Positions 33,440-41,813 of a stretch of 64,000 bases of DNA are shown in pieces. The translations under genes were made by a program, and so were the position numbers. Each line of letters opens with the position of its first letter. Position 1 is the first letter of the stretch. Source of the DNA: Desulfobacteraceae bacterium. Its GTDB lineage: Bacteria; Desulfobacterota; Desulfobacteria; Desulfobacterales; Desulfobacteraceae. A model generated the notes under the pieces. It saw nothing but the letters and a program-made list of their open reading frames with translations. It was not told where the DNA came from and did not search any database. Where the stretch lies: contig JADGFI010000029.1 of NCBI GenBank assembly GCA_016743945.1, positions 6,720 to 70,719 of the forward strand, written 5' to 3'.

Positions 33440-35379
33440 TTTCCTTGTCCCCTGCCCTTGTCCCCTGGCCTTGTCAATTGGAGGGTATCAATCATCTTTT
33501 CAGGCATCCACACCCCCATTTCCTTGTTTAGTTTTTCACTAAAATAGGTCAAAATTTTTTTTGTATTGTTCCGACGCGCAATTTTCTGGGTGGCCAGATT
33601 ATCTTCGCTTATAATGGAAAACACCTTGTAATCTTTTACCCTTCGGGTAAGCCCTTCCAATAACTTTGCCCCCACCCCCATGGCACGATACTCCGGCCTT
33701 ACCGAGGTATATCCCCTTTCAACAAAGTTAGAAAAGTCAACCCCGGTCATCTGTTTAAGCCGGTGTATAAAAACGGCTCTGGGGTGTTTTAAACTTGAGT
33801 TTCCAATGATCACCCCATTTTCCATGGCATACCCGATCTTGTAGGCCCGTTCAAGGTTGGATCTGACATGGGTTGTATCCACGGATCCTCCGGCTTCCAC
33901 CATTTTGCAGATTTCATCCAAAACCCCCGGGGGAAGGTCTGCCGGTGATTGATAGAAAAACTGCATTTGGGTTCCAAGGGAAATAACCCCATGATTTGTC
34001 ATGTCGGCCCGGATACACCCCAATGACTTCCGGGTAAACTGGCTCAGATAAACCAGCAGATTGCTGGTATCCCCGAGAACTTTCCAAAAGGGGATCCCCG
34101 GCAAAGGCTTAACCCTGGCATATTCCATGAGCCCATGGGGCATTGCCGGACTGAACGAGTTTCCTTGATTCAAATTTGAATCTGAATCTTGGGTTCCGGC
34201 TTGATTTGTATTTTGGAAGGAATGGACAATATTGGGGTTATTTACAATAAATTTTGCCTGAAGGCTGTTTTCCCTGAACAGATTCGGCCATGACACATGA
34301 TTCCAAATGCCAAGCTTGGATGCCTTCCACAATGTCTTTTCATATATGTTGGTGCTGTTTGTCTCTTTTTCCCATAGGATCAGTCTAAGCCCGGCTGAAA
34401 AAAGATCAGACAATTTATGATCCTCTTCGAGAAAGGGTTCCCCCATTCGGACCTGCATACTGAAAAACACCGAGGATTGTTTTATTGAAAACCAGTGGGC
34501 CAGATGCCGGTACATCCTGGCCCAGGAAACCGCATTTCCTTTCTCCTGGGTTTTTGGATTCACTTTTCCCCAGTCCCCGGCAAGGGGTTCTGAAAAAAAA
34601 GATGCCTGGCCAAACACAAAGCCCTGGACCCCCAGAGACCGAACCTGGTCTTCCAAAAAAACTGCGAGTAAAACAGGATCTTTAAAAAAAAACGGATTCA
34701 CCAAGATCACTCGCTCCGGGGTTAAATATGGATCCAGGGGCAGGGCGTCAAAATCCGGCAAAATAGTGTGGGGATCAAGTTTTATGCCATGGGTCTGGTT
34801 GAAATAATCGACCAACGGGCCAAGGCACCTGGAATCCTGATTCCAAATGAGATGGTCAAAGTAGTGGGAATCTAAAAAATCCAATCTGATGTTTGCCATT
34901 GCCAGGACCCCAACCCCGGGATATCGGGATTTAATGTAAGCGGCCATTGTCTGTGCGGCAACCACCTGATCCTGGGAAGAAACAAAAAAAATTACACTGC
35001 CGGGATCATGCTTGAAAAATTGTCTCTCAAGACCTTGTTCACACAACAGCGCAAAGGGGCTGCGGTCACCAGCCCCGTCCCTTGGGGTACCAGCCCAAGG
35101 AGGAACATGGAGAATCGAGGACAGGCAGGTGTTAATTTTATGTTTACACGATAGAAAACTATGGGGGTCATAAAATTCTTTTCCCGTAAGTTTTTTTATC
35201 ACCCCACGGGTTTCACAAACCGAAAAAAGATGGCTCCGATAAAAATCAAGATTTGCATCATAGAAACAGGGATTAAGCCCGGAACCTGCCAGACTCCCTG
35301 TCACCACGGCCGCACCCCAACAGGGGTATACAGGGCTGACAGTCGGTGGATGAATCAATAAAATAGTCGGTGATATCAT
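33436..35379 (-). CDS. Radical-SAM-like degenerate domain fused to GNAT acetyltransferase
   Basis: Protein of 647 residues. The N-terminus (TILLIHPPTVSPVYPCWGAA) resembles the cobalamin-binding start of B12 radical-SAM proteins, and the middle keeps a loose barrel-like pattern, but no C-x3-C-x2-C cluster is present, so the radical function appears lost. Residues from about 515 form a GNAT fold with acetyl-CoA motif VRPEYRAMGVGAKLLEGL and EDNLATQKIARRNN. The track start is a TTG at 35388; the ATG at 35379 is preferred although neither has a strong ribosome site. It is first in an operon with a RimK-like ligase and a PP-loop protein. Reaction unknown; acetylation of a small amine is likely. Confidence 0.7.
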   Translation of the reverse strand: MISPTILLIHPPTVSPVYPCWGAAVVTGSLAGSGLNPCFYDANLDFYRSHLFSVCETRGVIKKLTGKEFYDPHSFLSCKHKINTCLSSILHVPPWAGTPRDGAGDRSPFALLCEQGLERQFFKHDPGSVIFFVSSQDQVVAAQTMAAYIKSRYPGVGVLAMANIRLDFLDSHYFDHLIWNQDSRCLGPLVDYFNQTHGIKLDPHTILPDFDALPLDPYLTPERVILVNPFFFKDPVLLAVFLEDQVRSLGVQGFVFGQASFFSEPLAGDWGKVNPKTQEKGNAVSWARMYRHLAHWFSIKQSSVFFSMQVRMGEPFLEEDHKLSDLFSAGLRLILWEKETNSTNIYEKTLWKASKLGIWNHVSWPNLFRENSLQAKFIVNNPNIVHSFQNTNQAGTQDSDSNLNQGNSFSPAMPHGLMEYARVKPLPGIPFWKVLGDTSNLLVYLSQFTRKSLGCIRADMTNHGVISLGTQMQFFYQSPADLPPGVLDEICKMVEAGGSVDTTHVRSNLERAYKIGYAMENGVIIGNSSLKHPRAVFIHRLKQMTGVDFSNFVERGYTSVRPEYRAMGVGAKLLEGLTRRVKDYKVFSIISEDNLATQKIARRNNTKKILTYFSEKLNKEMGVWMPEKMIDTLQLTRPGDKGRGQGN

Positions 35380-35478
35380 AGGAACCAATATTTGTTAAAA
35401 AAGACCTTGCCGAAAAGGGCAACGATGACAGACAAAACCATGACAAACAACACCACGCCCCCCCCCAAAAAAAACACC

Positions 35479-35724
35479 TTATTTACGGAAGTGATAATTC
35501 CATCCCTTATCACGCATACATCGACGGGAATGGTCTATTTCCTCGCCTTCTCTGTACTCTTGCAATCTTTCTATTGAATAGGCCCTGGCTTTTTTTTCAC
35601 ATTCACTCTGGTCTTCATAAAATTGAGCCTTTGATTTTTCCGGGTGCTCGGCAACATATTGATAGCAGCCGCTTATGCACAAAGACAAGACACCCATCAA
35701 TCCTGAGAACACTATTTTTTTCAT
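35479..35724 (-). CDS. Small lipoprotein
   Basis: Predicted lipoprotein of 81 residues: a basic start MKK, hydrophobic segment and lipobox CISGC. The mature part is charged and includes a Cys in ECEKKARAYSIERLQ and another near the end. No family recognised. The ATG at 35724 is used because upstream residues in the ORF track add a charged stretch that would spoil the signal. A C9A8 homopolymer run lies just beyond the stop. The opposite-strand ORF at 35392-35577 overlaps it and is rejected. Confidence 0.6.
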   Translation of the reverse strand: MKKIVFSGLMGVLSLCISGCYQYVAEHPEKSKAQFYEDQSECEKKARAYSIERLQEYREGEEIDHSRRCMRDKGWNYHFRK

Positions 35725-35883
35725 CTTTTTTAAACTCCTGTTCAACCTTTTATTTAACAAGGCCCCTTTATTTACCAGTACCATTGCATACGCCTTAAAG
35801 AATCATAATCTATCAACCCCGCTTCATAAAATCAACGGCAAACAGATCTTGATCTATAATGCTGCTCATAAATTCCCAACAGA

Positions 35884-36429
35884 TTATTTTACGTGTTCCG
35901 TGATCACAACCGATATTTTTTTTCGGATCAATTGCCCCTGGCTCTGGATGGATAGAAGAATGCTGTTTTCCCCAGGGGAAAGTTTACCGCCATAAAGCCC
36001 TGGTTTGTCCTTGCCTGCAGAATAGTCTTTCCTTTCGGCCATGGCAATTTTTGCAAGTGGAAACAGCCGCCTGGAAAACCGGGTTCGTGGCGGGATAACC
36101 TCATTGGGAATACGCTTTTCCCGTACCTGGGTTGGTTCAATCCCCTTAAACACAAACCCGCCCCGATTTTTTTCATCATAGATATACAGGGTCTTATTCC
36201 AGTCAATTTCGATGCTCTCATCTGATTTGTTTTCAATTTCCAGCATAAAGGATGAAAAATAACGGGCATCTTCCCTGGCAGGCGCAAAACTTGCGGTAAA
36301 GGCTTGGGTCTCAATCGTCTTTGATACCGGACTGCTGGCATATTCATAGACAGCAGCCGAACATCCTAAACCGCCCAGCATCATGGTGACAATAATCCCT
36401 ATGGCAAACCTGACAACTCCATATTTCAT
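35884..36429 (-). CDS. Predicted lipoprotein of unknown function
   Basis: Protein of 181 residues with signal MKYGVVRFAIGIIVTMML and lipobox LGGLGC near residue 23. The remainder is beta-rich (IENKSDESIEIDWNKTLYIYDE, GENSILLSIQSQGQ) and resembles small periplasmic proteins of unknown role. No catalytic motif is seen. It is transcribed divergently from the PAS-domain gene and away from the neighbouring lipoprotein by about 160 bases, so it may form its own unit. Confidence 0.65.
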   Translation of the reverse strand: MKYGVVRFAIGIIVTMMLGGLGCSAAVYEYASSPVSKTIETQAFTASFAPAREDARYFSSFMLEIENKSDESIEIDWNKTLYIYDEKNRGGFVFKGIEPTQVREKRIPNEVIPPRTRFSRRLFPLAKIAMAERKDYSAGKDKPGLYGGKLSPGENSILLSIQSQGQLIRKKISVVITEHVK

Positions 36430-36597
36430 GGCATCCCTCTTTATTTAAATCTTCAGTTGGATTGATAACGCACGATACCACTATTTGTATTCAAAGTTTA
36501 AAATGAAGTCAAGACCAAGAGAGTAATTTGCAGGGTGATCCCATGTTAATCTTTATTGACTTTGGTATTTAAAAATGTTTTTTTTCATGAAAAATAA

Positions 36598-36626
36598 TTG
36601 AGCCATGAATGTGTGTGAGATAATCT
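36598..36626 (+). promoter_or_regulatory. Possible promoter for the PAS gene
   Basis: TTGAGC (36598-36603), a 17-base spacer and TAATCT (36621-36626) on the plus strand, 65 bases before the ATG at 36691. The match is moderate. The region between the divergent lipoprotein and PAS genes is 261 bases, AT-rich, with no other clear element. Confidence 0.35.
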
Positions 36627-36690
36627 GACAACTTCAATGGCTAAAAGTTAAGCGTGCAGCGCCTAATTTTTTAACATAAAAAGGACCACT

Positions 36691-37056
36691 ATGGCTGATC
36701 TATATCTTTATGAGGCGATTCTCGACAGCATCCACCATCGCATTGTGTTTGTGGACAACGATCATATCATCCGATATTTAAACCGGAAAGCTAAAGACTG
36801 GTTTTATAAAAAACGTGGATATGCCGACCTTGTTGGGAAATGCCTGTTTGACTGTCATCAGTCGACTTCGCAAAAAGAACTCCTCGGGCTTTACCATCGT
36901 TTGCAGCAGGGTGAAAATGAGGTATTTGTAAAGATTACCCCGGAGAATGAGAAGGCCTCCATGGTGGCAGTTCGTGGTCCGGCCGGCCAGTTGCTCGGGT
37001 ATTTTGAACGGTTCGAATCACTCGCGCCAAAGATTCCCTCCGGCCAGAATGTATAA
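36691..37056 (+). CDS. Single PAS-domain protein
   Basis: Soluble protein of 121 residues that is little more than one PAS fold: AILDSIHHRIVFVDNDHIIRYLNRKAKDWF at the start, then the helical middle and the beta strands ending LLGYFERFE. No kinase, GGDEF or HTH output is attached. A ribosome site AAAAAGGAC is upstream. Lone PAS proteins usually modulate a partner through dimerisation or bind a ligand such as haem or flavin; no ligand residue can be picked here. A hairpin with a short T run follows. Confidence 0.78.
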   Translation: MADLYLYEAILDSIHHRIVFVDNDHIIRYLNRKAKDWFYKKRGYADLVGKCLFDCHQSTSQKELLGLYHRLQQGENEVFVKITPENEKASMVAVRGPAGQLLGYFERFESLAPKIPSGQNV

Positions 37057-37070
37057 ATTTTGTGAAATCA

Positions 37071-37100
37071 CTTCTGCTGAAGAATCATTCAGAAGATTTT
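37071..37100 (+). terminator. Weak terminator after the PAS gene
   Basis: CTTCTG (37071-37076) pairs with CAGAAG (37090-37095) around a loop that can also pair partly, followed by ATTTTT. The stem is short and only five T follow, so efficiency is doubtful. Confidence 0.4.
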
Positions 37101-37163
37101 TAATGATAAAATAAATCCGAGCCGATGGGGATTATGGTTTGATTTTGAGGTTCTATCGAGGTA

Positions 37164-37225
37164 ATATGTATTTTGACTAGATCCCTGTCTTTTATTGTTT
37201 ATTTTTAGGGATAAAAAATACATAT
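37164..37225. repeat. 62-bp two-step inverted repeat upstream of CGGC gene
   Basis: Outer arms ATATGTATTTT (37164-37174) and AAAATACATAT (37215-37225) are perfect complements; inner arms ATCCCT (37181-37186) and AGGGAT (37207-37212) also match, with a loop of 20 bases. It lies between the PAS and CGGC genes, about 100 bases before the latter. It could be a cruciform, a regulatory site or part of a leader structure. Confidence 0.6.
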
Positions 37226-37298
37226 TTTAGGCAGAGAACTTTGTCAATATTTTTTAGTTATTTCATATAGTTATATTTTAAACGTTTAGAAAAACTTA

Positions 37299-37314
37299 AC
37301 TCAAAAAGTTGAGT
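37299..37314. promoter_or_regulatory. ACTCAA-N4-TTGAGT palindrome before CGGC gene
   Basis: Perfect 6-base inverted repeat with a 4-base spacer, ending 14 bases before the ATG at 37329 and next to the purine-rich ribosome site AAAGAGAGAAAAG. It could be an operator or could hide the ribosome site in the mRNA. Confidence 0.35.
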
Positions 37315-37328
37315 CAAAGAGAGAAAAG

Positions 37329-37709
37329 ATGACAAAAATTGCTATAATTCGTTGTGAAAAAAATGAAACAAGATGCCCTTTAACAAATTGTTTAAAATGT
37401 GTTGCTGAAAGAAAGGAAGGTTTTGCCGGATATGATGACTGCATGCTCACTGGTGTTTTTACGTGTCAGTGTCCGGGTGACAATATAGCAGACTTGGCGA
37501 AAATACTTAAATCAAAAGGAGCAGAGGTTATTCATTTTTGTACCTGTACGTTTGCAAAAAAAACAAATGACGGCTGGGATGCGACTCATAATGGTTTTTG
37601 TGAAAATATAGATGTTTTGATTGGACAAGTGAATGCGGCTTCCGGTCTTCCATGTGTCAAGGGGACTGCACATTTGCCCAATGGCTATGAACCAAAGATT
37701 TGGAAATAA
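37329..37709 (+). CDS. CGGC-domain protein (cysteine-rich, probable metal binding)
   Basis: Protein of 126 residues rich in cysteine: RCPLTNCLKCVAERKEG, DDCMLTGVFTCQCPGDN and VIHFCTCTFAKK. The layout resembles the CGGC-domain family, small predicted metal-binding proteins of anaerobes whose biochemical role is unclear. It ends 102 bases before the convergent end of a Mod-like ABC importer. The position hints at metal or oxyanion handling, but the two units are on opposite strands, so this is only a suggestion. Confidence 0.7.
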   Translation: MTKIAIIRCEKNETRCPLTNCLKCVAERKEGFAGYDDCMLTGVFTCQCPGDNIADLAKILKSKGAEVIHFCTCTFAKKTNDGWDATHNGFCENIDVLIGQVNAASGLPCVKGTAHLPNGYEPKIWK

Positions 37710-37719
37710 TCATCGATGA

Positions 37720-37739
37720 AAGCCAGCAACAGCTGGCTT
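37720..37739. terminator. Hairpin between convergent CGGC and ABC genes
   Basis: AAGCCAGC (37720-37727) and GCTGGCTT (37732-37739) are perfect arms with a 4-base loop. No T tract follows on either strand, so this is a possible but not canonical terminator for the two convergent genes. Confidence 0.35.
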
Positions 37740-37811
37740 AATCAAAGATCTCGTCGTCCAGTAGATCACAATTTTGTAAAAAATTCCAAAAAGTTGCTGG
37801 AATTTTGATGT

Positions 37812-38858
37812 TCAAATCAAAATGATGCTTTCCTGGGGGAGCTGAATTTTTATGGTTTGCCCTGGCCTGTAATTGTTTTCGTTTCTACCATAAAGAACAA
37901 TCGGTAACTGAGCGTTTAAAACAATTTCAGTATAGTAGGGTTTTAGCCGGACCGTTTCTATAGTTGCCGACAAAATATTTTCTTTATTGTCCAATTCTTT
38001 ATTATTTGGTTCTTTATTATTTGGGGCGTCACTGATGACCAAAATATTTTCCGGTCGTATGGCTGCAATCACATCTCCTTTTAGCTGATTTTTCTTAACA
38101 AGCGTTGTTTTGCCTATGTTGAGAGTGTTGCCGTCACTAACCGCTTTAAAAATATTTTGTGTTTTTAGAAAATCCGCAGTGAATTTCGTTTCAGGTTTTT
38201 TCATAAGCGCCTGGAGAGTTCCGGTCTGAACGATCCTGCCCTCATTCATGATCGTGATCTTGTCAGCAACGTCGGACGCCTCTTCAAAATTATGACTGAT
38301 ATGAATAAAGGTACTATGGGTCTCTCTTTGCAGCCTGCGAAGTTCTCTGGCCATGGTGCTTCTCAGGTTTTCATCAAGGGCAGACAGTGGCTCGTCCATC
38401 AAAACAATACTTGGTTTTGTTGCCAGGGCACGGCCCAAGGCTACCCGCTGTTTTTCACCCCCGCTCAGGTGAAGGGGCATCCTGTGCCGGATAGATTCAA
38501 TTTTAAGACTTGCAATTATTTCATCAACAATCTTATGAATATTTGATTTGGGCATATTTCTGGCTTCAAGACCATAGGCCAGGTTTTTTTCCACAGACAG
38601 GTTCGGAAATAATGCGTAATCTTGAGGAACATAGGCAATATTACGTTCCTCAATGGGGAGGGATAAAATATCCTCACCATTTACAAAAATTTTTCCACTG
38701 ACAGGACTGTATATGCCCACGATATATTCTATCAATACGCTTTTACCAGCTCCTGTGGGACCCAGTATGACATGATATTCACCCGTCTCAACGGTCAGAT
38801 TAATCCCACGTAATTTAAAATCACCCAGATTACCATTCAAATTTTTTATTTCTATCAT
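37812..38858 (-). CDS. ABC transporter ATPase, ModC/WtpC-like
   Basis: ATPase subunit of 348 residues. Walker A GPTGAGKSVLIEYI near 33-45, Q loop YVPQDYALFP, signature LSGGEKQRVALGRAL, Walker B IVLMDEPLSALDE, switch histidine in HISHN. The C-terminal part (from about 240) is a TOBE/Mop-like domain, as in molybdate and tungstate ATPases, interrupted by a threefold NNKE-type repeat. ATG at 38858 (MIEIKNL) is chosen because the longer track start has no family match. It is the last gene of a leftward operon. Oxyanion import is likely; the exact ion is not decided. Confidence 0.85.
   Translation of the reverse strand: MIEIKNLNGNLGDFKLRGINLTVETGEYHVILGPTGAGKSVLIEYIVGIYSPVSGKIFVNGEDILSLPIEERNIAYVPQDYALFPNLSVEKNLAYGLEARNMPKSNIHKIVDEIIASLKIESIRHRMPLHLSGGEKQRVALGRALATKPSIVLMDEPLSALDENLRSTMARELRRLQRETHSTFIHISHNFEEASDVADKITIMNEGRIVQTGTLQALMKKPETKFTADFLKTQNIFKAVSDGNTLNIGKTTLVKKNQLKGDVIAAIRPENILVISDAPNNKEPNNKELDNKENILSATIETVRLKPYYTEIVLNAQLPIVLYGRNENNYRPGQTIKIQLPQESIILI
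37981..38025. repeat. Three tandem 15-bp repeats inside the ModC-like gene
   Basis: Units TCTTTATTGTCCAAT, TCTTTATTATTTGGT and TCTTTATTATTTGGG lie head to tail at 37981-37995, 37996-38010 and 38011-38025. On the coding strand they encode a repeated (P/L)(N/D)NKE stretch in the C-terminal domain. The unit length is a multiple of three, so copy-number change would keep the frame. Confidence 0.8.
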
Positions 38859-38868
38859 AACCCTTTCC

Positions 38869-39780
38869 TTACCAGATATACCCTTTGGCACCAATCCGGT
38901 GCATTAAATAAACAGAAAAAAATCCAATTATGACAAGCACATATGCAAGGGCAAAGCCATATTCCACATTCCCGTATTCGATTTGGGACCAGACTGCTAC
39001 GGAAAGCCAGTCTGCCTGGTCTATCTTTAAAAATTTAACCAAATCGGAAAACCTTGAGGCAGGCAGTTCACTAAATGTTCCGCAAAAAAACAGAACAGCA
39101 CCGAATTCTGCCATCGTACGGGTCCAGGCAAGTATGATGCCAGCTGCTATCCCGCCCTTTGACAGGGGAAGCGTTATTGTTTTGAAGGCTCTCCAGCGGC
39201 TGCTTCCCAAAGAGCGCGCAACAATCTCAAAACGTGGGTTTATACTGTCAAACGTCGCTTTCCAGGCACTGACCCCAAAGGCAAAGGACAACACCATGGA
39301 GGCGATTATCATGCCCGGGAATATACTGTGGGCAAACCTGAAACCCATCCATTTTTGCAGTTGAAAAAGCGGTCCGTGATTGAGCAACACAATCAGGCAA
39401 AGACCCACCGAGGAGGCTGGCAGCACAATAACCGATGAAAAAAGAATTTCTATGGCTGTTTTTCCCGGTATTTTAAATGTTGAAAGTGCATAGGCAGTTG
39501 GGATACCGGCCAAAGACACCAGGATGGTTGTTATAACCGTTATTATCAGGGTTAGATTGAGTGATTTCCAGAAATAGGCATCTTTCCAGAATCCGCCTGC
39601 AAACTCGTTCCTCCCGGTTTGCGGGTCTCCCCAGACATTTGTCAGCTCCCGGGTTTCAACGGCCGCCTGATTAACGCTCAGCTGGTCGATATTGCTCACG
39701 AACAGGTAGGCGGAATAAGAAAACATCAGGATGGCAAACCCATAGAAAAAAGATTTGAAAAGCATTCTTTCACCAAACAT
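38869..39780 (-). CDS. ABC permease, ModB-like (second subunit)
   Basis: Inner-membrane permease of 303 residues with six hydrophobic segments and an EAA-type loop FEIVARSLGSSRWRAFKTITLPLSKGGIAAG near residue 190. The loop and the following WTRTMAEFGAVLFFCG match ModB/CysT-type permeases. It overlaps the first permease gene by 11 bases and is followed 10 bases later by the ATPase gene, so the three are co-translated. Together with the other permease it would form a heterodimeric channel, unlike the usual ModB homodimer. Confidence 0.88.
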   Translation of the reverse strand: MFGERMLFKSFFYGFAILMFSYSAYLFVSNIDQLSVNQAAVETRELTNVWGDPQTGRNEFAGGFWKDAYFWKSLNLTLIITVITTILVSLAGIPTAYALSTFKIPGKTAIEILFSSVIVLPASSVGLCLIVLLNHGPLFQLQKWMGFRFAHSIFPGMIIASMVLSFAFGVSAWKATFDSINPRFEIVARSLGSSRWRAFKTITLPLSKGGIAAGIILAWTRTMAEFGAVLFFCGTFSELPASRFSDLVKFLKIDQADWLSVAVWSQIEYGNVEYGFALAYVLVIIGFFSVYLMHRIGAKGYIW

Positions 39781-40576
39781 GACTTTTTCCTCCTATAATT
39801 CTCATGGCACTCATTGCAGTGACGGCCATGAGGATACAGACAATGGTCATTGAAGTAACCCAGCCCATCATGCCGCCATTCCAATCCAGATAAATGGCAA
39901 AAGGCATGATATCTGTTTTCCCTTCGGTGGCGCCCACAAAAAGCATCAAGCCTTCCCATTCTGCGGCGGCCCTGGCCCAGACAACAATCATGCTGGTGAT
40001 GATACCGTTTTTTGCCATGGGAAGAACAACCTTAAAAAATGTTCTGAAATTAGACGCTCCCAGACTCCGGGAGACAGATTCAAACCGGGGCGGGATCATG
40101 TCAAAACTGGCCTTCATCAACCGTGCGCAAAAAGCCGCTGTCACCGTAAATTGAACCAGCAGCACCCCATATACATTTCTGCCGATATAAATACCATAAT
40201 AATCACTTATCCAGTCAAAGGGAAACCGTGTGGTAATGCCGAACAAAAAGGCGCCTATGATTGCAGGAGAAACAACGATTGGCAGGTCAATAATACTGGA
40301 AAAAAAATAGTGGCAGGGAAACTTGAAGCGGGACAATGCATATCCTGTGGGGATTCCCACCAGCATTGCAAAAAAGGACGAGACCGCAGATGTCCATACC
40401 GTAAGCCAGAAACGCTGCCACATTCTCGAATTTGTAAAAAAATACAGGGTGTCGCTCCACCCAAGATATAGCCAATTGCCCAGAATCATCAGGACATATA
40501 ATGATACAGCAGTAATGGCCAGGAAGATACATAGCGCCGGCCACCATTTATCCCGAAACCGCATGGAAAAACTCAT
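39770..40576 (-). CDS. ABC permease, ModB-like (first subunit)
   Basis: Permease of 268 residues with six helices and an EAA loop FESVSRSLGASNFRTFFKVVLPMAKNGIITS, then WARAAAEWEGLMLFVG. It is related to but clearly different from the neighbouring permease, so the pair is not a recent duplication. It lies 72 bases after the substrate-binding protein gene. Start MSFSMRFRDKWWPA gives a cytoplasmic N-terminus before helix 1. Confidence 0.88.
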   Translation of the reverse strand: MSFSMRFRDKWWPALCIFLAITAVSLYVLMILGNWLYLGWSDTLYFFTNSRMWQRFWLTVWTSAVSSFFAMLVGIPTGYALSRFKFPCHYFFSSIIDLPIVVSPAIIGAFLFGITTRFPFDWISDYYGIYIGRNVYGVLLVQFTVTAAFCARLMKASFDMIPPRFESVSRSLGASNFRTFFKVVLPMAKNGIITSMIVVWARAAAEWEGLMLFVGATEGKTDIMPFAIYLDWNGGMMGWVTSMTIVCILMAVTAMSAMRIIGGKSHVW

Positions 40577-40648
40577 TGTAAATCACCTTGAAAAAAGGGG
40601 TTGCATATCAAATTGATAGGTGTCTTGCTTGCATATGCCTGCCTGTAT

Positions 40649-41596
40649 TTAGTTGCCCGCCCTGTTTGTTTTCCGCTGCCTTTCTACCTCATTTGCCAGG
40701 CTGCCCACAAATTCCTGGGTAAGGGGAAGGCTCAGGTCTTTAACCGCCTTTGCGGCATTTACCAGATATGCCATGTCTCGGTCTGTTTTATTATCCAGGC
40801 AAAACCCATCTTTGTCGGTAAGAATATCAGGATCAATTGTATAGGCATGTTTGTGAAAAATTTGGCGGCCTTTATCGGATAGAATAAAATCTTTTAATTG
40901 TTGGGCTTCTTTTTCATACCGGGCAAATTTGAGTACCCCCACGGGCAACCTTATAATTCCACGATATTCAGGCTCAATGGGTATTATTTCAACATCTTTG
41001 AGATAAAGGACTGCGGTGGTTGACCATACGATGGTTGCATCAATGGCATTGTGCTGGGCAGCATTGCCCAGTTCCGGAATACACTTGGCACTTAAAACGG
41101 CATTTTCTTTTACCTTGTCCCATATACCGGCCTTTTCAAATGTTTTCTTATGCCAGATACCAATGGCACATGAACGCGGATTGCCTAACCCTACTCTTAC
41201 TCCGGGTCTTGCCAAATCTTTGATTGTCTTGATATTGGCCGGGTTTCCCTTGGGGGTTATCAGAACCGTAACAAAATAGGCGGGGATGTCTGTTTTAGGA
41301 TTATAGTTGTTTACAAACCCTCTTTGCACTGCCTGGAGCAGATAAAATTCTTCTCCGGGCATAAACAAATCACCTTGCCGGGATCGGGTTATGTCAGCGA
41401 TAAAATAGCCCGAACCCTTATATGAAAAATTGACCTTAACCTCTGGGTTCTGTTCTTCAAAGACTTCTTTGATCTCGTTTAAGGAAGATCGTTGTCCTAC
41501 GCCTGCATGAAAGAGCATTTCCTTGTCATCACAATAGGCCTGGCTGGTTAATAAAAAAAAGGAAATTATCAAGCACACCCCAAAATTTTTAATCAT
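40649..41596 (-). CDS. Periplasmic oxyanion-binding protein, ModA-like
   Basis: Secreted binding protein of 315 residues: signal MIKNFGVCLIISFFLLTSQAYC, then a type 2 periplasmic binding fold with FHAGVGQRSSLNEIKEVFEEQNPEVKVNFSYKGSG at the start and a conserved segment near residue 205 (LPVGVLKFARYEKEAQQLKDFILSDKGRQIF). The pattern fits the ModA/WtpA superfamily. It is the first gene of the leftward operon. Molybdate, tungstate or another oxyanion is likely; the anion-contact residues were not checked against a structure. Confidence 0.85.
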   Translation of the reverse strand: MIKNFGVCLIISFFLLTSQAYCDDKEMLFHAGVGQRSSLNEIKEVFEEQNPEVKVNFSYKGSGYFIADITRSRQGDLFMPGEEFYLLQAVQRGFVNNYNPKTDIPAYFVTVLITPKGNPANIKTIKDLARPGVRVGLGNPRSCAIGIWHKKTFEKAGIWDKVKENAVLSAKCIPELGNAAQHNAIDATIVWSTTAVLYLKDVEIIPIEPEYRGIIRLPVGVLKFARYEKEAQQLKDFILSDKGRQIFHKHAYTIDPDILTDKDGFCLDNKTDRDMAYLVNAAKAVKDLSLPLTQEFVGSLANEVERQRKTNRAGN

Positions 41597-41751
41597 TTAT
41601 ATACTCCTAATATTACTATGTTTAGATCCTGTCGTTCCCCTTGTCCTGACAAACACGCCCTTGGAAAAAGGTGTCAAAAAAAATTATAGATCTCCTGTGG
41701 CAAAGAGTGAATTAATCATTTTCTGGTTAGTATTCGTTCTTTTCAAACAAT

Positions 41752-41780
41752 TTTATATCAAAAAAATAGTAAAACTTACC
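41752..41780 (-). promoter_or_regulatory. Predicted promoter of the Mod-like operon
   Basis: On the minus strand a -10 box TATAAA lies at 41757-41752. Seventeen bases upstream the -35 position (41780-41775) reads GGTAAG, a poor match, and falls inside the first copy of the direct repeat. A weak -35 under a repeat is typical of an activator-dependent promoter. The leader would be about 150 bases. Confidence 0.45.
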
Positions 41781-41807
41781 AAAAACGACTACAACTTACC
41801 AAAAACG
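41773..41807. promoter_or_regulatory. Two 15-bp direct repeats, 20 bp apart (candidate operator)
   Basis: AACTTACCAAAAACG occurs exactly at 41773-41787 and 41793-41807. The 20-base period puts both copies on nearly the same face of the helix. One copy covers the -35 of the leftward Mod-like promoter and the other ends 6 bases before the -35 of the rightward regulator gene. This is a strong candidate binding site for the regulator at 41943-42386. Confidence 0.75.
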
Positions 41808-41813
41808 GAATAG

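Noticed and set aside
35458-35474. C9A8 homopolymer run as a terminator for the lipoprotein gene
   Set aside because: There is a T run on the minus strand after the stop but no stem before it, so a terminator cannot be supported.
35392-35577. 61-residue plus-strand ORF opposite the small lipoprotein
   Set aside because: Low-complexity sequence with Thr/Lys/Pro runs, no ribosome site and an antisense overlap with a protein that has a clear lipobox.
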